From: Chitinophagaceae bacterium UBA4857 | GTDB taxonomy: Bacteria > Bacteroidota > Bacteroidia > Chitinophagales > Chitinophagaceae | Assembly (NCBI GenBank): GCA_002399735.1 | Contig: DHEF01000039.1 | Coordinates: 131,577 to 195,576 of the forward strand | Length of the DNA: 64,000 nt | Reading direction: 5' to 3' | Shown here: positions 1 through 8,847 of the stretch, one piece after another | How positions within the stretch are numbered: position 1 is the stretch's first letter | How the letters are laid out: the number at the start of each line of letters is the position of its first letter | Notes under the pieces: model-generated | The model's database searches: none | What the model was told of the DNA's origin: nothing | The model's input: only the letters and a program-made list of their open reading frames with translations | Position numbers and translations under genes: made by a program

Positions 1-1476
1 CAAGGTAATACAAAAGTTGAAAGCAATTCACAACCTATTCTAAGTTTTTGTTTAACCACCGGTGGTTGTCAAAGACCAAGGTAATACAAAAGTTGAAAGC
101 AATTCACAACTGTAAACATTAAGTAAGATGCGCCTTGATTGTTGTCAAAGACCAAGGTAATACAAAAGTTGAAAGCAATTCACAACTTCGTTGTCAAAAG
201 TAGAATAAGAATTATAGTTGTCAAAGACCAAGGTAATACAAAAGTTGAAAGCAATTCACAACCAATAAAATGAAATTACTAATAGCATTATTGTTGTCAA
301 AGACCAAGGTAATACAAAAGTTGAAAGCAATTCACAACGGCTTCAAATGATTTGTTACCAAATAATCTGTTGTCAAAGACCAAGGTAATACAAAAGTTGA
401 AAGCAATTCACAACTGCTTTAAGGAATGAATTAAAGCACTCAACGTTGTCAAAGACCAAGGTAATACAAAAGTTGAAAGCAATTCACAACAGGCGCAATC
501 GCTGAACTTTCAAGTAGCTGTTGTCAAAGACCAAGGTAATACAAAAGTTGAAAGCAATTCACAACCAATTAAATCTCTTGTTGAAGTTGATTTGAGTTGT
601 CAAAGACCAAGGTAATACAAAAGTTGAAAGCAATTCACAACAGCTGATGGTATTAAACCTCTTACTATCAGTTGTCAAAGACCAAGGTAATACAAAAGTT
701 GAAAGCAATTCACAACGGCAAGGGGTGCGCAAATAACAAGAGTCCTGTTGTCAAAGACCAAGGTAATACAAAAGTTGAAAGCAATTCACAACCGCTAACA
801 ATGTGTTCGTAAAGATTGAAATGTTGTCAAAGACCAAGGTAATACAAAAGTTGAAAGCAATTCACAACATCTTTCCTTCTATTAACCGGTGCTTTAAAGT
901 TGTCAAAGACCAAGGTAATACAAAAGTTGAAAGCAATTCACAACCCTTCATTACTTCGTTTTCTATACTGGTAAGTTGTCAAAGACCAAGGTAATACAAA
1001 AGTTGAAAGCAATTCACAACGCTTGCCCTTCTTTTAAAATAAATTTTTCTGTTGTCAAAGACCAAGGTAATACAAAAGTTGAAAGCAATTCACAACACTG
1101 GTGATATAAGTGTACAGCCGGGTAACGTTGTCAAAGACCAAGGTAATACAAAAGTTGAAAGCAATTCACAACTTTGTATTTGTTCGGTAAATTCATGGGA
1201 AAGTTGTCAAAGACCAAGGTAATACAAAAGTTGAAAGCAATTCACAACGGAATAGAGTTATAATGAAAATTACCATCGGTTGTCAAAGACCAAGGTAATA
1301 CAAAAGTTGAAAGCAATTCACAACAATTAGAAAAATGGTTCTTACTCTTTCGCAGTTGTCAAAGACCAAGGTAATACAAAAGTTGAAAGCAATTCACAAC
1401 AAGCAAAACAAAACATCTTTAAAAGAACTGGTTGTCAAAGACCAAGGTAATACAAAAGTTGAAAGCAATTCACAAC
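1..1476 (-). CRISPR. CRISPR array, type II-C-like repeats (19 full repeats plus 1 partial)
   Basis: The repeat is 46 bp and identical in every full copy; on the plus strand it begins GTTGTCAAAGACC and ends GCAATTCACAAC. A partial repeat occupies 1-34. Full repeats start at 65, 141, 217, 293, 369, 445, 520, 596, 671, 747, 823, 899, 975, 1051, 1127, 1203, 1279, 1355 and 1431. The 19 spacers are 29-30 bp and all different. Read on the minus strand the repeat begins GTTGTGAATTGCTTTCA, which I recognise as the start of Bacteroidota type II-C (Cas9) repeats, so crRNA is probably transcribed leftward. The ends GTTGT/ACAAC form a short inverted repeat. The array continues past the left edge and no cas gene or tracrRNA is seen in the window. 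The short open frame at 803-994 is translated repeat, not a gene. Confidence 0.96.
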
Positions 1477-1617
1477 TGTTTGATTCAATAAAAAAATAAA
1501 GAACAATTAACTATTAAACACCGAGTTGCCGGAAGGGTTTTTGTGGAGTTGCGTAGAGAGAATACGCCGAGTCCTATGCGAGAAACTCGGCTGAGAAGAA
1601 AAAAAATACAGCCCAAA
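1477..1617. other. CRISPR right flank, possible leader
   Basis: If the array is transcribed leftward, this AT-rich stretch is the leader side. It holds a 7-bp inverted repeat, GCCGAGT (1566-1572) and ACTCGGC (1585-1591). On neither strand is the stem followed by a T-tract, so it is not an obvious terminator. No degenerate repeat or anti-repeat was found by eye. Confidence 0.4.
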
Positions 1618-2121
1618 TTATTCTCTCGTCATTAATATATAAATAAACACCCCTGCCAATACAATAGCAATAGTGCAGCAAACTACAAAAAGGGTAAGTC
1701 CAATTTTAAAATATCGCCTATTACTTTTGACACACAATAGAGCTACTAACAATGTGCTTATAATTAGAAGGATGATACTTGCTACGTTTATTTTATCATA
1801 TGAATAAGGATACGAAAAAAGTATTCTAAAAAAAGCAAAAAATGAAAAACTAGATAGAAAACCGAAATATAATGTATTCAATATCCAACCCACTCTTTTT
1901 CCCAAACTAAATAAGATTGTTCCAATAGCGGGTATTATAACAATGGCTACAAAAACTGACCAATTAAGTCCTACAACATAGGGGTTTCTAGCGTCTAACC
2001 AAAACTGAATTGCTACAAAAATTATAAATAAACATACTGTAATTATTATAGAACCAAACCAACGGCTTTTATGTGGCTTAGCTTTTATTAAATCATCCAG
2101 GATGGAAACTTCTTTGTGCAT
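1618..2121 (-). CDS. four-TM hypothetical membrane protein
   Basis: The 167-residue product has about four hydrophobic segments (near residues 23-43, 53-73, 78-103 and 112-165, the last probably two helices) joined by short charged loops, with a cytoplasmic-looking N-terminus rich in Lys/Arg. I do not recognise a family. It ends 140 bp from the CRISPR array and starts 29 bp downstream of the lipoprotein gene at 2151-2684 on the same strand, so the two are probably co-transcribed. No catalytic motif is visible. Confidence 0.75.
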   Translation of the reverse strand: MHKEVSILDDLIKAKPHKSRWFGSIIITVCLFIIFVAIQFWLDARNPYVVGLNWSVFVAIVIIPAIGTILFSLGKRVGWILNTLYFGFLSSFSFFAFFRILFSYPYSYDKINVASIILLIISTLLVALLCVKSNRRYFKIGLTLFVVCCTIAIVLAGVFIYILMTRE

Positions 2122-2150
2122 GTTGGAATGTATGATGTTTTAAATGGCGG

Positions 2151-2684
2151 TTACTTCTTTAACATCCCCATCAACGAATCTTCTTCTGCAGCTTTTAAAC
2201 TAATAACACTATCCAATACTGTATTTGGTACAGTGGTGGATAAAACATATTGCTGCACTTTCCATTGGTTATTTTGTTTTACTACTACGCCGGAGCCGCG
2301 GCATATTTTCATTTGAGTTTGTAACAGCTCCTCAAACCAGGCAATATCTGCGTGTGGACCAAAATAAATATTACGTTTCAGAGTTTTAAAATTCCAGGTT
2401 TGTTTTTTGTCAAAGTAAGGTTGGGCCCAGGTTTGAAAAGCAGCTTTATCCCAGTTTTCGGTAGCATCGGTACCATTGAATGTAGCATCGTTGGTAAAGA
2501 AATTAAAGTAAGTGTCAAACGATGCATTTGCCGCAGCTACATTAAACGAATCCAACATGGCTGCAATTTGTTTTTTACTTTCAGTTTGTGCTTCGGCTAC
2601 AGGTACTTGTTGCGGTTGCTGGTTACAGGCGAATAAAAATAAAACCACAGCGATAAGTAATAATGGTTTGAAAAGCTTTTGCAT
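2151..2684 (-). CDS. SnoaL/NTF2-like lipoprotein
   Basis: The 177-residue product begins with a lipoprotein signal (hydrophobic residues 7-18, then the lipobox FLFAC with Cys20), so it is exported and lipidated. The rest has the look of a nuclear-transport-factor-2/SnoaL-like (DUF4440-type) domain: a helix with AAMLDSFNVAAANASFD, FFTNDATFNGTDATENW, a central DIAWFEELLQ strand and WKVQQYVLSTTVPN near the end. Such domains form a cone-shaped ligand pocket and serve as enzymes or binding proteins; nothing here fixes the ligand. It lies directly upstream of the small membrane protein gene at 1618-2121. Confidence 0.75.
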   Translation of the reverse strand: MQKLFKPLLLIAVVLFLFACNQQPQQVPVAEAQTESKKQIAAMLDSFNVAAANASFDTYFNFFTNDATFNGTDATENWDKAAFQTWAQPYFDKKQTWNFKTLKRNIYFGPHADIAWFEELLQTQMKICRGSGVVVKQNNQWKVQQYVLSTTVPNTVLDSVISLKAAEEDSLMGMLKK

Positions 2685-2789
2685 ATACTAGGTTAATTTA
2701 TTGTAAGATAATATAGAAAAAAGACAATAGTAAGTAAGCTAAAAATTATAGGATAAAAGCTTTATACAATTGTATATACTTACCCGTTT

Positions 2790-3512
2790 TTAATGACGGT
2801 ATTTTCTGGTAAGTAGCGTTATTTGTAATTTAAGCTTGTCGTAAATCATTCCAACAATTAAAGTTGCCGAACCAAATAACAAAATGTGTAAGCCTATTTT
2901 TGAATAAAAAATCCCTCCTATTACTCCTCCGATAAAAAAGAAACTAATTATAATTAAGCGTAGTTTTATTGATGCTAAAAGTTTTGTTCTTAATTCTTTC
3001 TGGCGATAGAAAAATAATTGTGAAAGTTCTATCCCTAAATCGGTGAAAAGTCCGGTTAAATGCGTTGTCCTCACAACAGCGTTTGAAATTCTTGTAACCA
3101 GAGAGTTTTGCAATCCCATGGCAAAAAGTAAAGTACAGGCAATTAAGTCAGGATTTTCTGCCATTAAAGTTTGCCCAAACACCGCAACTAAAAACAAAAT
3201 AATACATTCTATAAAAATGGGAATAATATAAACATATTTACCGTTTTTCCGTGAAATTATTTCAACAAGGAGGCTTGAAAAGAAAGAGCCAATGAAAAAG
3301 AAGAATATATATAAAAAGTAAACAACTCCCTGCCACACTTCAAGTTTAAAAATTTCATCTACAAAAAAAGCAAAATGCCCTGTTACGTTTGTCGTAAGTT
3401 TTGCAACAGCAAGAAACCCTGCAACATTTACAATACCTGCAACGAATGATAATAGGGAAGCGATTTGTAAATTATGTTTTGAAGTTCTTTTTTTACCATG
3501 ATGTACAAACAT
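2790..3512 (-). CDS. YoaK-family (DUF1275) membrane protein
   Basis: I use the Met at 3512 (MFVHHGKK) rather than the first Met of the open frame at 3569, because the extra 19 residues do not look like part of the family. The 240-residue protein matches the YoaK/DUF1275 pattern: a short basic N-terminus, the first helix LLSFVAGIVNVAGFLAV, then TTNVTGHFAFFVD, the conserved middle FAMGLQNSLVTR and TTHLTGLFTDLGIELSQ, and about six TM segments. The family is widespread in bacteria and of unknown transport function. It stands alone on the minus strand, with a dispersed repeat upstream. Confidence 0.85.
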   Translation of the reverse strand: MFVHHGKKRTSKHNLQIASLLSFVAGIVNVAGFLAVAKLTTNVTGHFAFFVDEIFKLEVWQGVVYFLYIFFFFIGSFFSSLLVEIISRKNGKYVYIIPIFIECIILFLVAVFGQTLMAENPDLIACTLLFAMGLQNSLVTRISNAVVRTTHLTGLFTDLGIELSQLFFYRQKELRTKLLASIKLRLIIISFFFIGGVIGGIFYSKIGLHILLFGSATLIVGMIYDKLKLQITLLTRKYRH

Positions 3513-3671
3513 GATTGTTGTATTTTTTTGCGTAGACTTAATATACACAATTTTGTTAATAAGGAACAATGCTTATGTTGGCAATAGCAGGTAATATATA
3601 AACTATCCGTAGCGTTTTAAACCAAACGAACAATATTACTTAAGCAATGTAGCGGCCCTTTGTTGATAAGC

Positions 3672-3787
3672 AATACACAGACCAAGGGCTGCACCGCTTA
3701 GACGAAAATACTACCGGCCTTAAAGCCGGTAGATTGTAGCCGGGCGGTGGACTGCTGTTGATGAGTATTACTGCTGCTGACAGCCCC
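3672..3787 (+). repeat. dispersed structured repeat, family C, copy 1
   Basis: This ~115-bp sequence recurs on the opposite strand at 26474-26582 and in degenerate form at 21510-21618. Shared blocks are GACCAAGGGCTGCACCGCTTAG, here given only by position 3680-3701, then GGGCGGTGGACTGCTG and a 3-prime CAGCCCC. The centre is a hairpin CTACCGGC-cttaaa-GCCGGTAG (3710-3731). In copy 2 the same stem is CCGCC-cttaaa-GGCGG, with both arms changed together. No protein is encoded. It occupies most of the gap between the YoaK gene and the HD-YitT gene. Confidence 0.8.
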
Positions 3788-3802
3788 TGATAAAAACCTG
3801 CG

Positions 3803-5278
3803 TTAATGCTTTACAATTTCTTTTACAATACCACCTTGCGGTTCACGTACGGTTTGGGTAAATATAAATGCTTTGGGGTCTATGCTGTGTACAATGTTGC
3901 GCAGCTTTCTTACTTCTAAACGGGTAACAATGGTAAAAATAATATCAACCTTGGCGCTTTGCTCAAAGGTTTCTTTCATAAAGCCTCTTTCGCCTTTGTA
4001 CACGGTAATGCCACGGTTTAGGGTTAGTACCAGTGCACGTTTTATTTCTTCGCTATTGCCGGATACAATGGTTACACCGGTATAGGCTTCTATACCTTCA
4101 ATTACATAACGGGTAATTTGACTGGCTACCAGGTAAGTTAGTATGGCGTATAATGCGGTTTCTATTTGCATGAAAGCCGCGGCTATGGCAAACAGCACAA
4201 TGTTCATACCCAATATAATTTCGGTAATGCTGAAGCTGCTTTTTTTAAAGGTCATTAAAGCCAGTACTTCCATACCATCGAAAGTGCCGCCACCACGCAT
4301 ACTTAAACCTATGCCTATGCCCATAAAAAAGCCACCAAACATGGCCACTAATAATTTATCGTGTGTAAGCTCGGGAAAAGGTACAAAGTGCATGGTAAAT
4401 GCAATAAGTATAATGGTTACACTACTGCGTATGGCAAAGTGTTTACTAACCTTAAAATAGGCCAGTATTAAAAAAGGAATGTTTAGTAATAATAAAACCC
4501 AACCCAGGTTCCAGCCTTTTATTTCGTATAACAACAATGATATACCGGTTACGCCACCATCTAAAAAGTGATTGGGTACCAGAAAACTTTTTAAGGCAAA
4601 ACTGGCACTTAATACACCCATGATGAGAAACAGGATATCGGACAAGCGAAAAAGTGAGGTATTATGTTTCGTGTGCGACATAACTGGTTTGTTGCTTTTG
4701 TTAAGTGTAGATTGAATGGCAGCCAGGTTTAACTGCTTTTGCTGTTGTCGTTTGTTAATGGCCGTTTGGGTAAAATATTGGTGGTTTTGTAAAAAACCTT
4801 CCTGCATGGTATTCCACTCCTGCTCAGTTTGTATGCGACCTTGCAGGCGCATTTCTTCAAACAGCTTGGCGGCAATGGTAAAAAAGTCTTCCCGGCCAAG
4901 ATAGTCCAGATCAGCATCGGCTACAATTTGCTCCAGATGTGTTTGTGGCGATTGCGGTATATGCGTAGCCATTATCATCCCCTTAATCAAATCTATCTGC
5001 GGCTGTGTATAATTGAAATTGGGGAGATACTCTTGTGCAATGTGGCAGGAGTTTATTTCGTGGTCTTTATCACTGCCATATAAAAAGCCGGCATCGTGTA
5101 ACAATGCGGCTGTTTGTAAAAGTGTTAATTCTTCTTCGGTTACATTTTCGGCCCGGCCAATATCGGTAACAGCCTGTATCACATTTTCAAAATGTGGCAG
5201 GTTATGGTAAGTAAGAAAGTCCGGCAGTTCTTTCTTAAACTTATCAAACATTACTTCTTTTAAAGCCTGGTACTGCAT
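3803..5278 (-). CDS. HD-domain phosphohydrolase fused to YitT-family membrane protein
   Basis: One continuous 491-residue frame joins two families. Residues ~15-180 are an HD-superfamily metal-dependent phosphohydrolase: YHNLPH (His25, His29), the HD pair His61-Asp62 in ALLHDAGF, His106, and Asp121 in ADADLDYLGR. Residues ~205-491 are a YitT protein: five or six TM helices beginning FRLSDILFLIMGVLSASFAL, the GGVTGIS loop, RGGGTFDG, and a C-terminal soluble DUF2179-type domain. An internal Met200 (4679-4681) sits exactly at the domain junction but has no clear ribosome site, so fusion is favoured over two genes. The gene starts 21 bp after the adenylate cyclase stop, so the two are probably one operon. 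The HD part could hydrolyse a nucleotide second messenger; that is inference. Confidence 0.85.
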   Translation of the reverse strand: MQYQALKEVMFDKFKKELPDFLTYHNLPHFENVIQAVTDIGRAENVTEEELTLLQTAALLHDAGFLYGSDKDHEINSCHIAQEYLPNFNYTQPQIDLIKGMIMATHIPQSPQTHLEQIVADADLDYLGREDFFTIAAKLFEEMRLQGRIQTEQEWNTMQEGFLQNHQYFTQTAINKRQQQKQLNLAAIQSTLNKSNKPVMSHTKHNTSLFRLSDILFLIMGVLSASFALKSFLVPNHFLDGGVTGISLLLYEIKGWNLGWVLLLLNIPFLILAYFKVSKHFAIRSSVTIILIAFTMHFVPFPELTHDKLLVAMFGGFFMGIGIGLSMRGGGTFDGMEVLALMTFKKSSFSITEIILGMNIVLFAIAAAFMQIETALYAILTYLVASQITRYVIEGIEAYTGVTIVSGNSEEIKRALVLTLNRGITVYKGERGFMKETFEQSAKVDIIFTIVTRLEVRKLRNIVHSIDPKAFIFTQTVREPQGGIVKEIVKH

Positions 5279-5299
5279 AATTTTTTACTGGCTGTTATA

Positions 5300-7642
5300 T
5301 TAGCTGTTTACCGAATGTACAAAATACATATCCATATCACCTTTCCCTTTGGTATTTATCTTGCCGCGGTAGGTACAATTAAATTCCGTATTAATTAGTT
5401 CGTATGTACTGTGCGAAATATTTACCTTACCCACTTCACTACTTTGTTCCATCCGCGATGCGGTATTTACTGCGTCGCCCCAAATATCGTAAGCAAATTT
5501 CTTTACACCTACTATTCCGGCAATTACATTTCCGGAATTTATACCAATTCTTATTGCCAGGGCATTAGGATTAACAGTCCGCCTTTGTTCAACAAATGCG
5601 GCAATAGCCAATGCAGCCTTTACGGCGTTTTGTGCATGTTGTTCATTTGAGCTGGGTAAGCCGCTTACGGCTAAATAAGCATCGCCAATAGTTTTTATTT
5701 TTTCCAGTCCGTATTGCTCCATTATTTTGTCAAAGGCGGTAAAACAGGTATTTAACTCATCCATTAAAGCCTGAACGCCTATTTTCTCTGAGTTGCTGGT
5801 AAAGTTTACAAAATCGGTAAACAGAATGGTAACCGCATCATGCATGCGAGCCTTGGTATGGCCGTTTAGTTTTAATTCATCGGCTACTTCCTGCGGCAGA
5901 ATATTCAACAAGAGTTCGTCGGATTTTTGTTTTTCCTGCGCAATAATTTTATTATCTTTTTTCTTACGCAGGTACGACCATATAGCTAATGATAATAACA
6001 CCAATGCCAGCAATCCGCCAATAATGGACATGTTGCGGATGTTTTTGGTGCGCCTTAACTCGGCTGCGGCAACGGCATCTTTTTTCTCCTGGTTAATACG
6101 GGCAATTTCTTTTTCCTGCTCAAACTTTAAAGTAATGGCTTGTTGCTCTTGTTGGTAATTGGCTTCAATATCCCGGCGTTTCAGCTCTTCTTCCAGCAGT
6201 AATCTTTTTCTTTCCTCGGCAGTTTTAGCAGCTGCCTGTTTTTTTTCGTACTCAAAGCGCAGGGCTTTTAGTTCTATTTCTTTTTGTAATTGCAGTCGTT
6301 TGGTTTCTTCTATCAGTTGTACCCGGGTTCTTTCTTTTACCACTTCCAGCTCGGCTTCTTTGTTGGCAAAATCCCTTAGTTGTTCTGTACCATATACACT
6401 ATCCTTAAATTCCGTTCCCTTTTTAAAATAGTCAAAAGCTTTGTCATAATTACCCAACATTTCATTAGCCTTGCTTAGTACCTGGTAGTTATGTATAATT
6501 AAGTTAGGGTTTACATAATCTGTTTTAATTACCGCATCAAAATTTTTGGTTAATTGTAGGGTTAATTTTTCCAGCTCATTTTTTCGTTGTGCGGTTAACT
6601 GGCTGCTGTCTTCGGTAAATTGTGTTAGCCGTACCGTTAATAAAAAGGAGTTGTGATAGATATAATTTTCGCTTTTCTCATTAATCAGTGCCAGTGCCTT
6701 TACAATTAACGCCTCTGCCAGTGCATAATCTTTTTGGGCAAAAGCAATGCCTGACTGTACGTTAAGAATATTGGAAATATCTATATCAGACTTAACGGCC
6801 TGGTAATGTTGTAGTGCTTTTTGCAGGTAAATATTGGATGAGTCGTATTGTTTTTTGTTAAAAAAAACAGTGCCTATTGCCTGGTTGTTGTAGGCTATGT
6901 TCTTCGGGTCGTTTTTTTGTCGGAAATAAAGCGTACTTTTTTTTAAGCTTTCAATGGCTTTATCGTACTGGGAAGTAGTACGGTATAAGCCGGCAATTTG
7001 CTGGTGGGCTGCGCCAAGTAAATCAGGATAGTTTTTTTCTACAAAAGCTATATATTCTGTATTAATATTAAGTGCATTACTATATTGTTGCTGGGCTACG
7101 TACGTATAGTTAAGCCCCTGATAGGCATACATTAAATATTGCGGATCTACTTTTACACCACGTCTGAAGGCACTTACCGTTTTCAGGTAATAGGTTTCGG
7201 CTTCCGCATATTTTTTTTGTATGGCGTATAAGGCGGCAAGGGAGTAATTGATCTGTGCCCTTGCTTCTTCATCCTCGTTATTATCGTAATAGGCAACCGA
7301 TTTTTTAAAATAAGCCATAGAGGAAGCTGTGTCTCCCTTACTGCCATACACATTTGCAATGCTCAAGTGTAACCTGGCGATGGCTTTTTCATCGTTAAGG
7401 GATTGCAGTACTTGCAGGGCCTTATGAGCATACACGAGCGAACTGTCCAACTGTTTGTTCTGGAGGTATTCATTACCAATGTTCCGGTACAATGTTGCCT
7501 GTTGTTCTGCGTTGGTGGTATTTTTTAAAACGGTGTGTAATGAATCTAATTTTTGCGGGTTTTGTGCTGGTAAAGTGGCAGCATAAAACAAAAACGCAAA
7601 TAAAAACGAAACAATTATCCGGCGATGAGGTTGTGTGTTCAT
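5300..7642 (-). CDS. TPR-containing transmembrane class III adenylate cyclase
   Basis: The 780-residue protein has a signal peptide (residues 1-26), tetratricopeptide repeats over ~30-430 facing the periplasm, a long Glu/Lys-rich coiled coil (~430-535), one TM helix (~539-557) and a cytoplasmic class III nucleotidyl cyclase domain (~600-775). Catalytic signatures are present: metal-binding ILFTDF (Asp610) and GDAY (Asp654), the purine-selecting Lys in EKIKTIGD with Asp719 in AYDIWGD, and transition-state Asn726/Arg730 in AVNTASR. The Lys/Asp pair predicts ATP, hence cAMP, rather than GTP. It is the first gene of an operon with the HD-YitT gene. A -7 box lies immediately upstream. Confidence 0.93.
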   Translation of the reverse strand: MNTQPHRRIIVSFLFAFLFYAATLPAQNPQKLDSLHTVLKNTTNAEQQATLYRNIGNEYLQNKQLDSSLVYAHKALQVLQSLNDEKAIARLHLSIANVYGSKGDTASSMAYFKKSVAYYDNNEDEEARAQINYSLAALYAIQKKYAEAETYYLKTVSAFRRGVKVDPQYLMYAYQGLNYTYVAQQQYSNALNINTEYIAFVEKNYPDLLGAAHQQIAGLYRTTSQYDKAIESLKKSTLYFRQKNDPKNIAYNNQAIGTVFFNKKQYDSSNIYLQKALQHYQAVKSDIDISNILNVQSGIAFAQKDYALAEALIVKALALINEKSENYIYHNSFLLTVRLTQFTEDSSQLTAQRKNELEKLTLQLTKNFDAVIKTDYVNPNLIIHNYQVLSKANEMLGNYDKAFDYFKKGTEFKDSVYGTEQLRDFANKEAELEVVKERTRVQLIEETKRLQLQKEIELKALRFEYEKKQAAAKTAEERKRLLLEEELKRRDIEANYQQEQQAITLKFEQEKEIARINQEKKDAVAAAELRRTKNIRNMSIIGGLLALVLLSLAIWSYLRKKKDNKIIAQEKQKSDELLLNILPQEVADELKLNGHTKARMHDAVTILFTDFVNFTSNSEKIGVQALMDELNTCFTAFDKIMEQYGLEKIKTIGDAYLAVSGLPSSNEQHAQNAVKAALAIAAFVEQRRTVNPNALAIRIGINSGNVIAGIVGVKKFAYDIWGDAVNTASRMEQSSEVGKVNISHSTYELINTEFNCTYRGKINTKGKGDMDMYFVHSVNS

Positions 7643-7652
7643 TACTTGGTAG

Positions 7653-7660
7653 CAAAAGTA
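7653..7660 (-). promoter_or_regulatory. candidate -7 box of the cyclase operon
   Basis: Read on the minus strand this is TACTTTTG, an exact match to the Bacteroidota sigma-A -7 consensus TANNTTTG, 10 bp before the ATG at 7642. I see no convincing TTG -33 element at the right distance, so the transcript would have little or no leader. Confidence 0.45.
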
Positions 7661-7732
7661 GCAATAATTATAGTGTTATCCTATAGCGGGCATCGCTATC
7701 CCCGATGTTATACCCGAGGGGTTTTTATCATC

Positions 7733-7797
7733 GTCCCAGTCTTGATCAGCTTTCGTTGCGTCGCACACTTGTACGTTCTGTTCGCTAATCAGCATCG
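7733..7797. repeat. dispersed repeat family R2, copy 1
   Basis: The reverse complement shares CTGATTAGCGA, a CACAAG-like block and GTGCGACGCAACG, in the same order and spacing, with 35929-35998. A weaker relative lies at 15240-15300. The ~310-bp gap between the cyclase and AraC genes holds this repeat and no open frame that looks coding. Confidence 0.6.
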
Positions 7798-7953
7798 TGT
7801 TATGTTGTGGTGTATAATTTTATAGTATGGGATTATATGTATTAGCAACAACCGTCATCTCGAGCGCAGCGAGAGAATTCCGGCTGTATAAAACGTAAGA
7901 GTACCTATTAAAAATTGTAAGCGTTGTTAATCCTTTAATGGCACTTAATCCTC

Positions 7954-8772
7954 TTACCCAACATTTTGCCTTCTAATTAAATCGGTTGGCGCATATCCAA
8001 AATGTTTTTTAAAGGCATAAGAAAAATGCGAAAGGTTTTCAAAACCTACCTCATAACAAACATCAATGGGTTTCTTTTTCTTTTCAACAAAATGATAATG
8101 CGCTAACTCTAATCGCTTTTTCGTAAGCCAGCGTTGCGGAGTGGTGTTAAACAGTCGGCTAAAATCCCTTTTAAACGTTGTTAAACTACGACCGGTTAAA
8201 TAACCGAATTTTTCTAATGGCAGATTAAACATAAAGTTCTTTTCCATGTAGTCTGCCAAATTAATTTTTCCCGGCTCTTCAAAGTTGGCCAATGCATTAT
8301 CAATGCCTTTGTCAATTGTTCGGAGAATACTGATTGCCTCGGTTATTTTTAAGCCCGCAATATTTTCTGGCAGTTCTTTCATGTCAAAATACGGAACCAA
8401 AGAGGCTAAGCAACTTTCCAACAACGGGTGATTGTTAAAGGAATATATTTTTTGCGACTCCGATCGTGTTGGCTTTACATGTATGCTGGCATAAAAATCT
8501 CTTAGCCTTTTAGTAGATAAATGCATCACCACGGTTTTATGTGGCTGTCCATTGGATGGATAATTAATAATTGTTGCCAGTTGATTTCGTGGGATTAAAA
8601 ATATGTCGCCTTTTTTAAAAATGAAGGTCGCATCAGCTTGTACAATTTTGGTCTCACCCGAAATAAACCAAATAAGCATATGATGCTCGAACATAATATC
8701 CGATTTAAAAAACTTATCCTCGTAGCAGGAAAGTTTAATATCTTCCGTTAAATATTTAGCTTGATATTCCAT
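7954..8772 (-). CDS. AraC-family transcriptional regulator
   Basis: The 272-residue protein has an N-terminal cupin-like sensing region (residues ~25-110, with EHHMLIWFISGE and KKGDIFLIPRNQ) and a C-terminal AraC double helix-turn-helix (~170-270), including LEKFGYLTGRSLTTFKRDFSRLF and the signature VCYEVGFENLSHFSYAFKKHFGYAPT. It follows two short-chain dehydrogenase genes on the same strand (75-bp gap) and probably senses a small molecule that also concerns those enzymes. A TATTTTTG -7-like box at 8818-8825 suggests it may also have its own promoter. Confidence 0.93.
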   Translation of the reverse strand: MEYQAKYLTEDIKLSCYEDKFFKSDIMFEHHMLIWFISGETKIVQADATFIFKKGDIFLIPRNQLATIINYPSNGQPHKTVVMHLSTKRLRDFYASIHVKPTRSESQKIYSFNNHPLLESCLASLVPYFDMKELPENIAGLKITEAISILRTIDKGIDNALANFEEPGKINLADYMEKNFMFNLPLEKFGYLTGRSLTTFKRDFSRLFNTTPQRWLTKKRLELAHYHFVEKKKKPIDVCYEVGFENLSHFSYAFKKHFGYAPTDLIRRQNVG

Positions 8773-8847
8773 GGTAAATTTTTAAACCTTCCTTTTCTTA
8801 AATGGAAATTATACATACAAAAATAGAAATAATCATAGGATATGGTT

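Noticed and set aside
803..994. Open frame within the CRISPR array
   Set aside because: It encodes only repeat and spacer sequence (the peptide QRPRx, KVESNSQP recurs with each repeat).
1..1476. A promoter in every CRISPR repeat, as in Neisseria II-C arrays
   Set aside because: On the minus strand the repeat has TACCTTGG, one base off TANNTTTG, but no TTG at the right distance upstream; too weak to claim.
4679..4681. Separate YitT gene starting at internal Met200
   Set aside because: The frame is continuous from the HD domain and no ribosome site precedes the codon; a fusion is simpler, although an internal start cannot be excluded.
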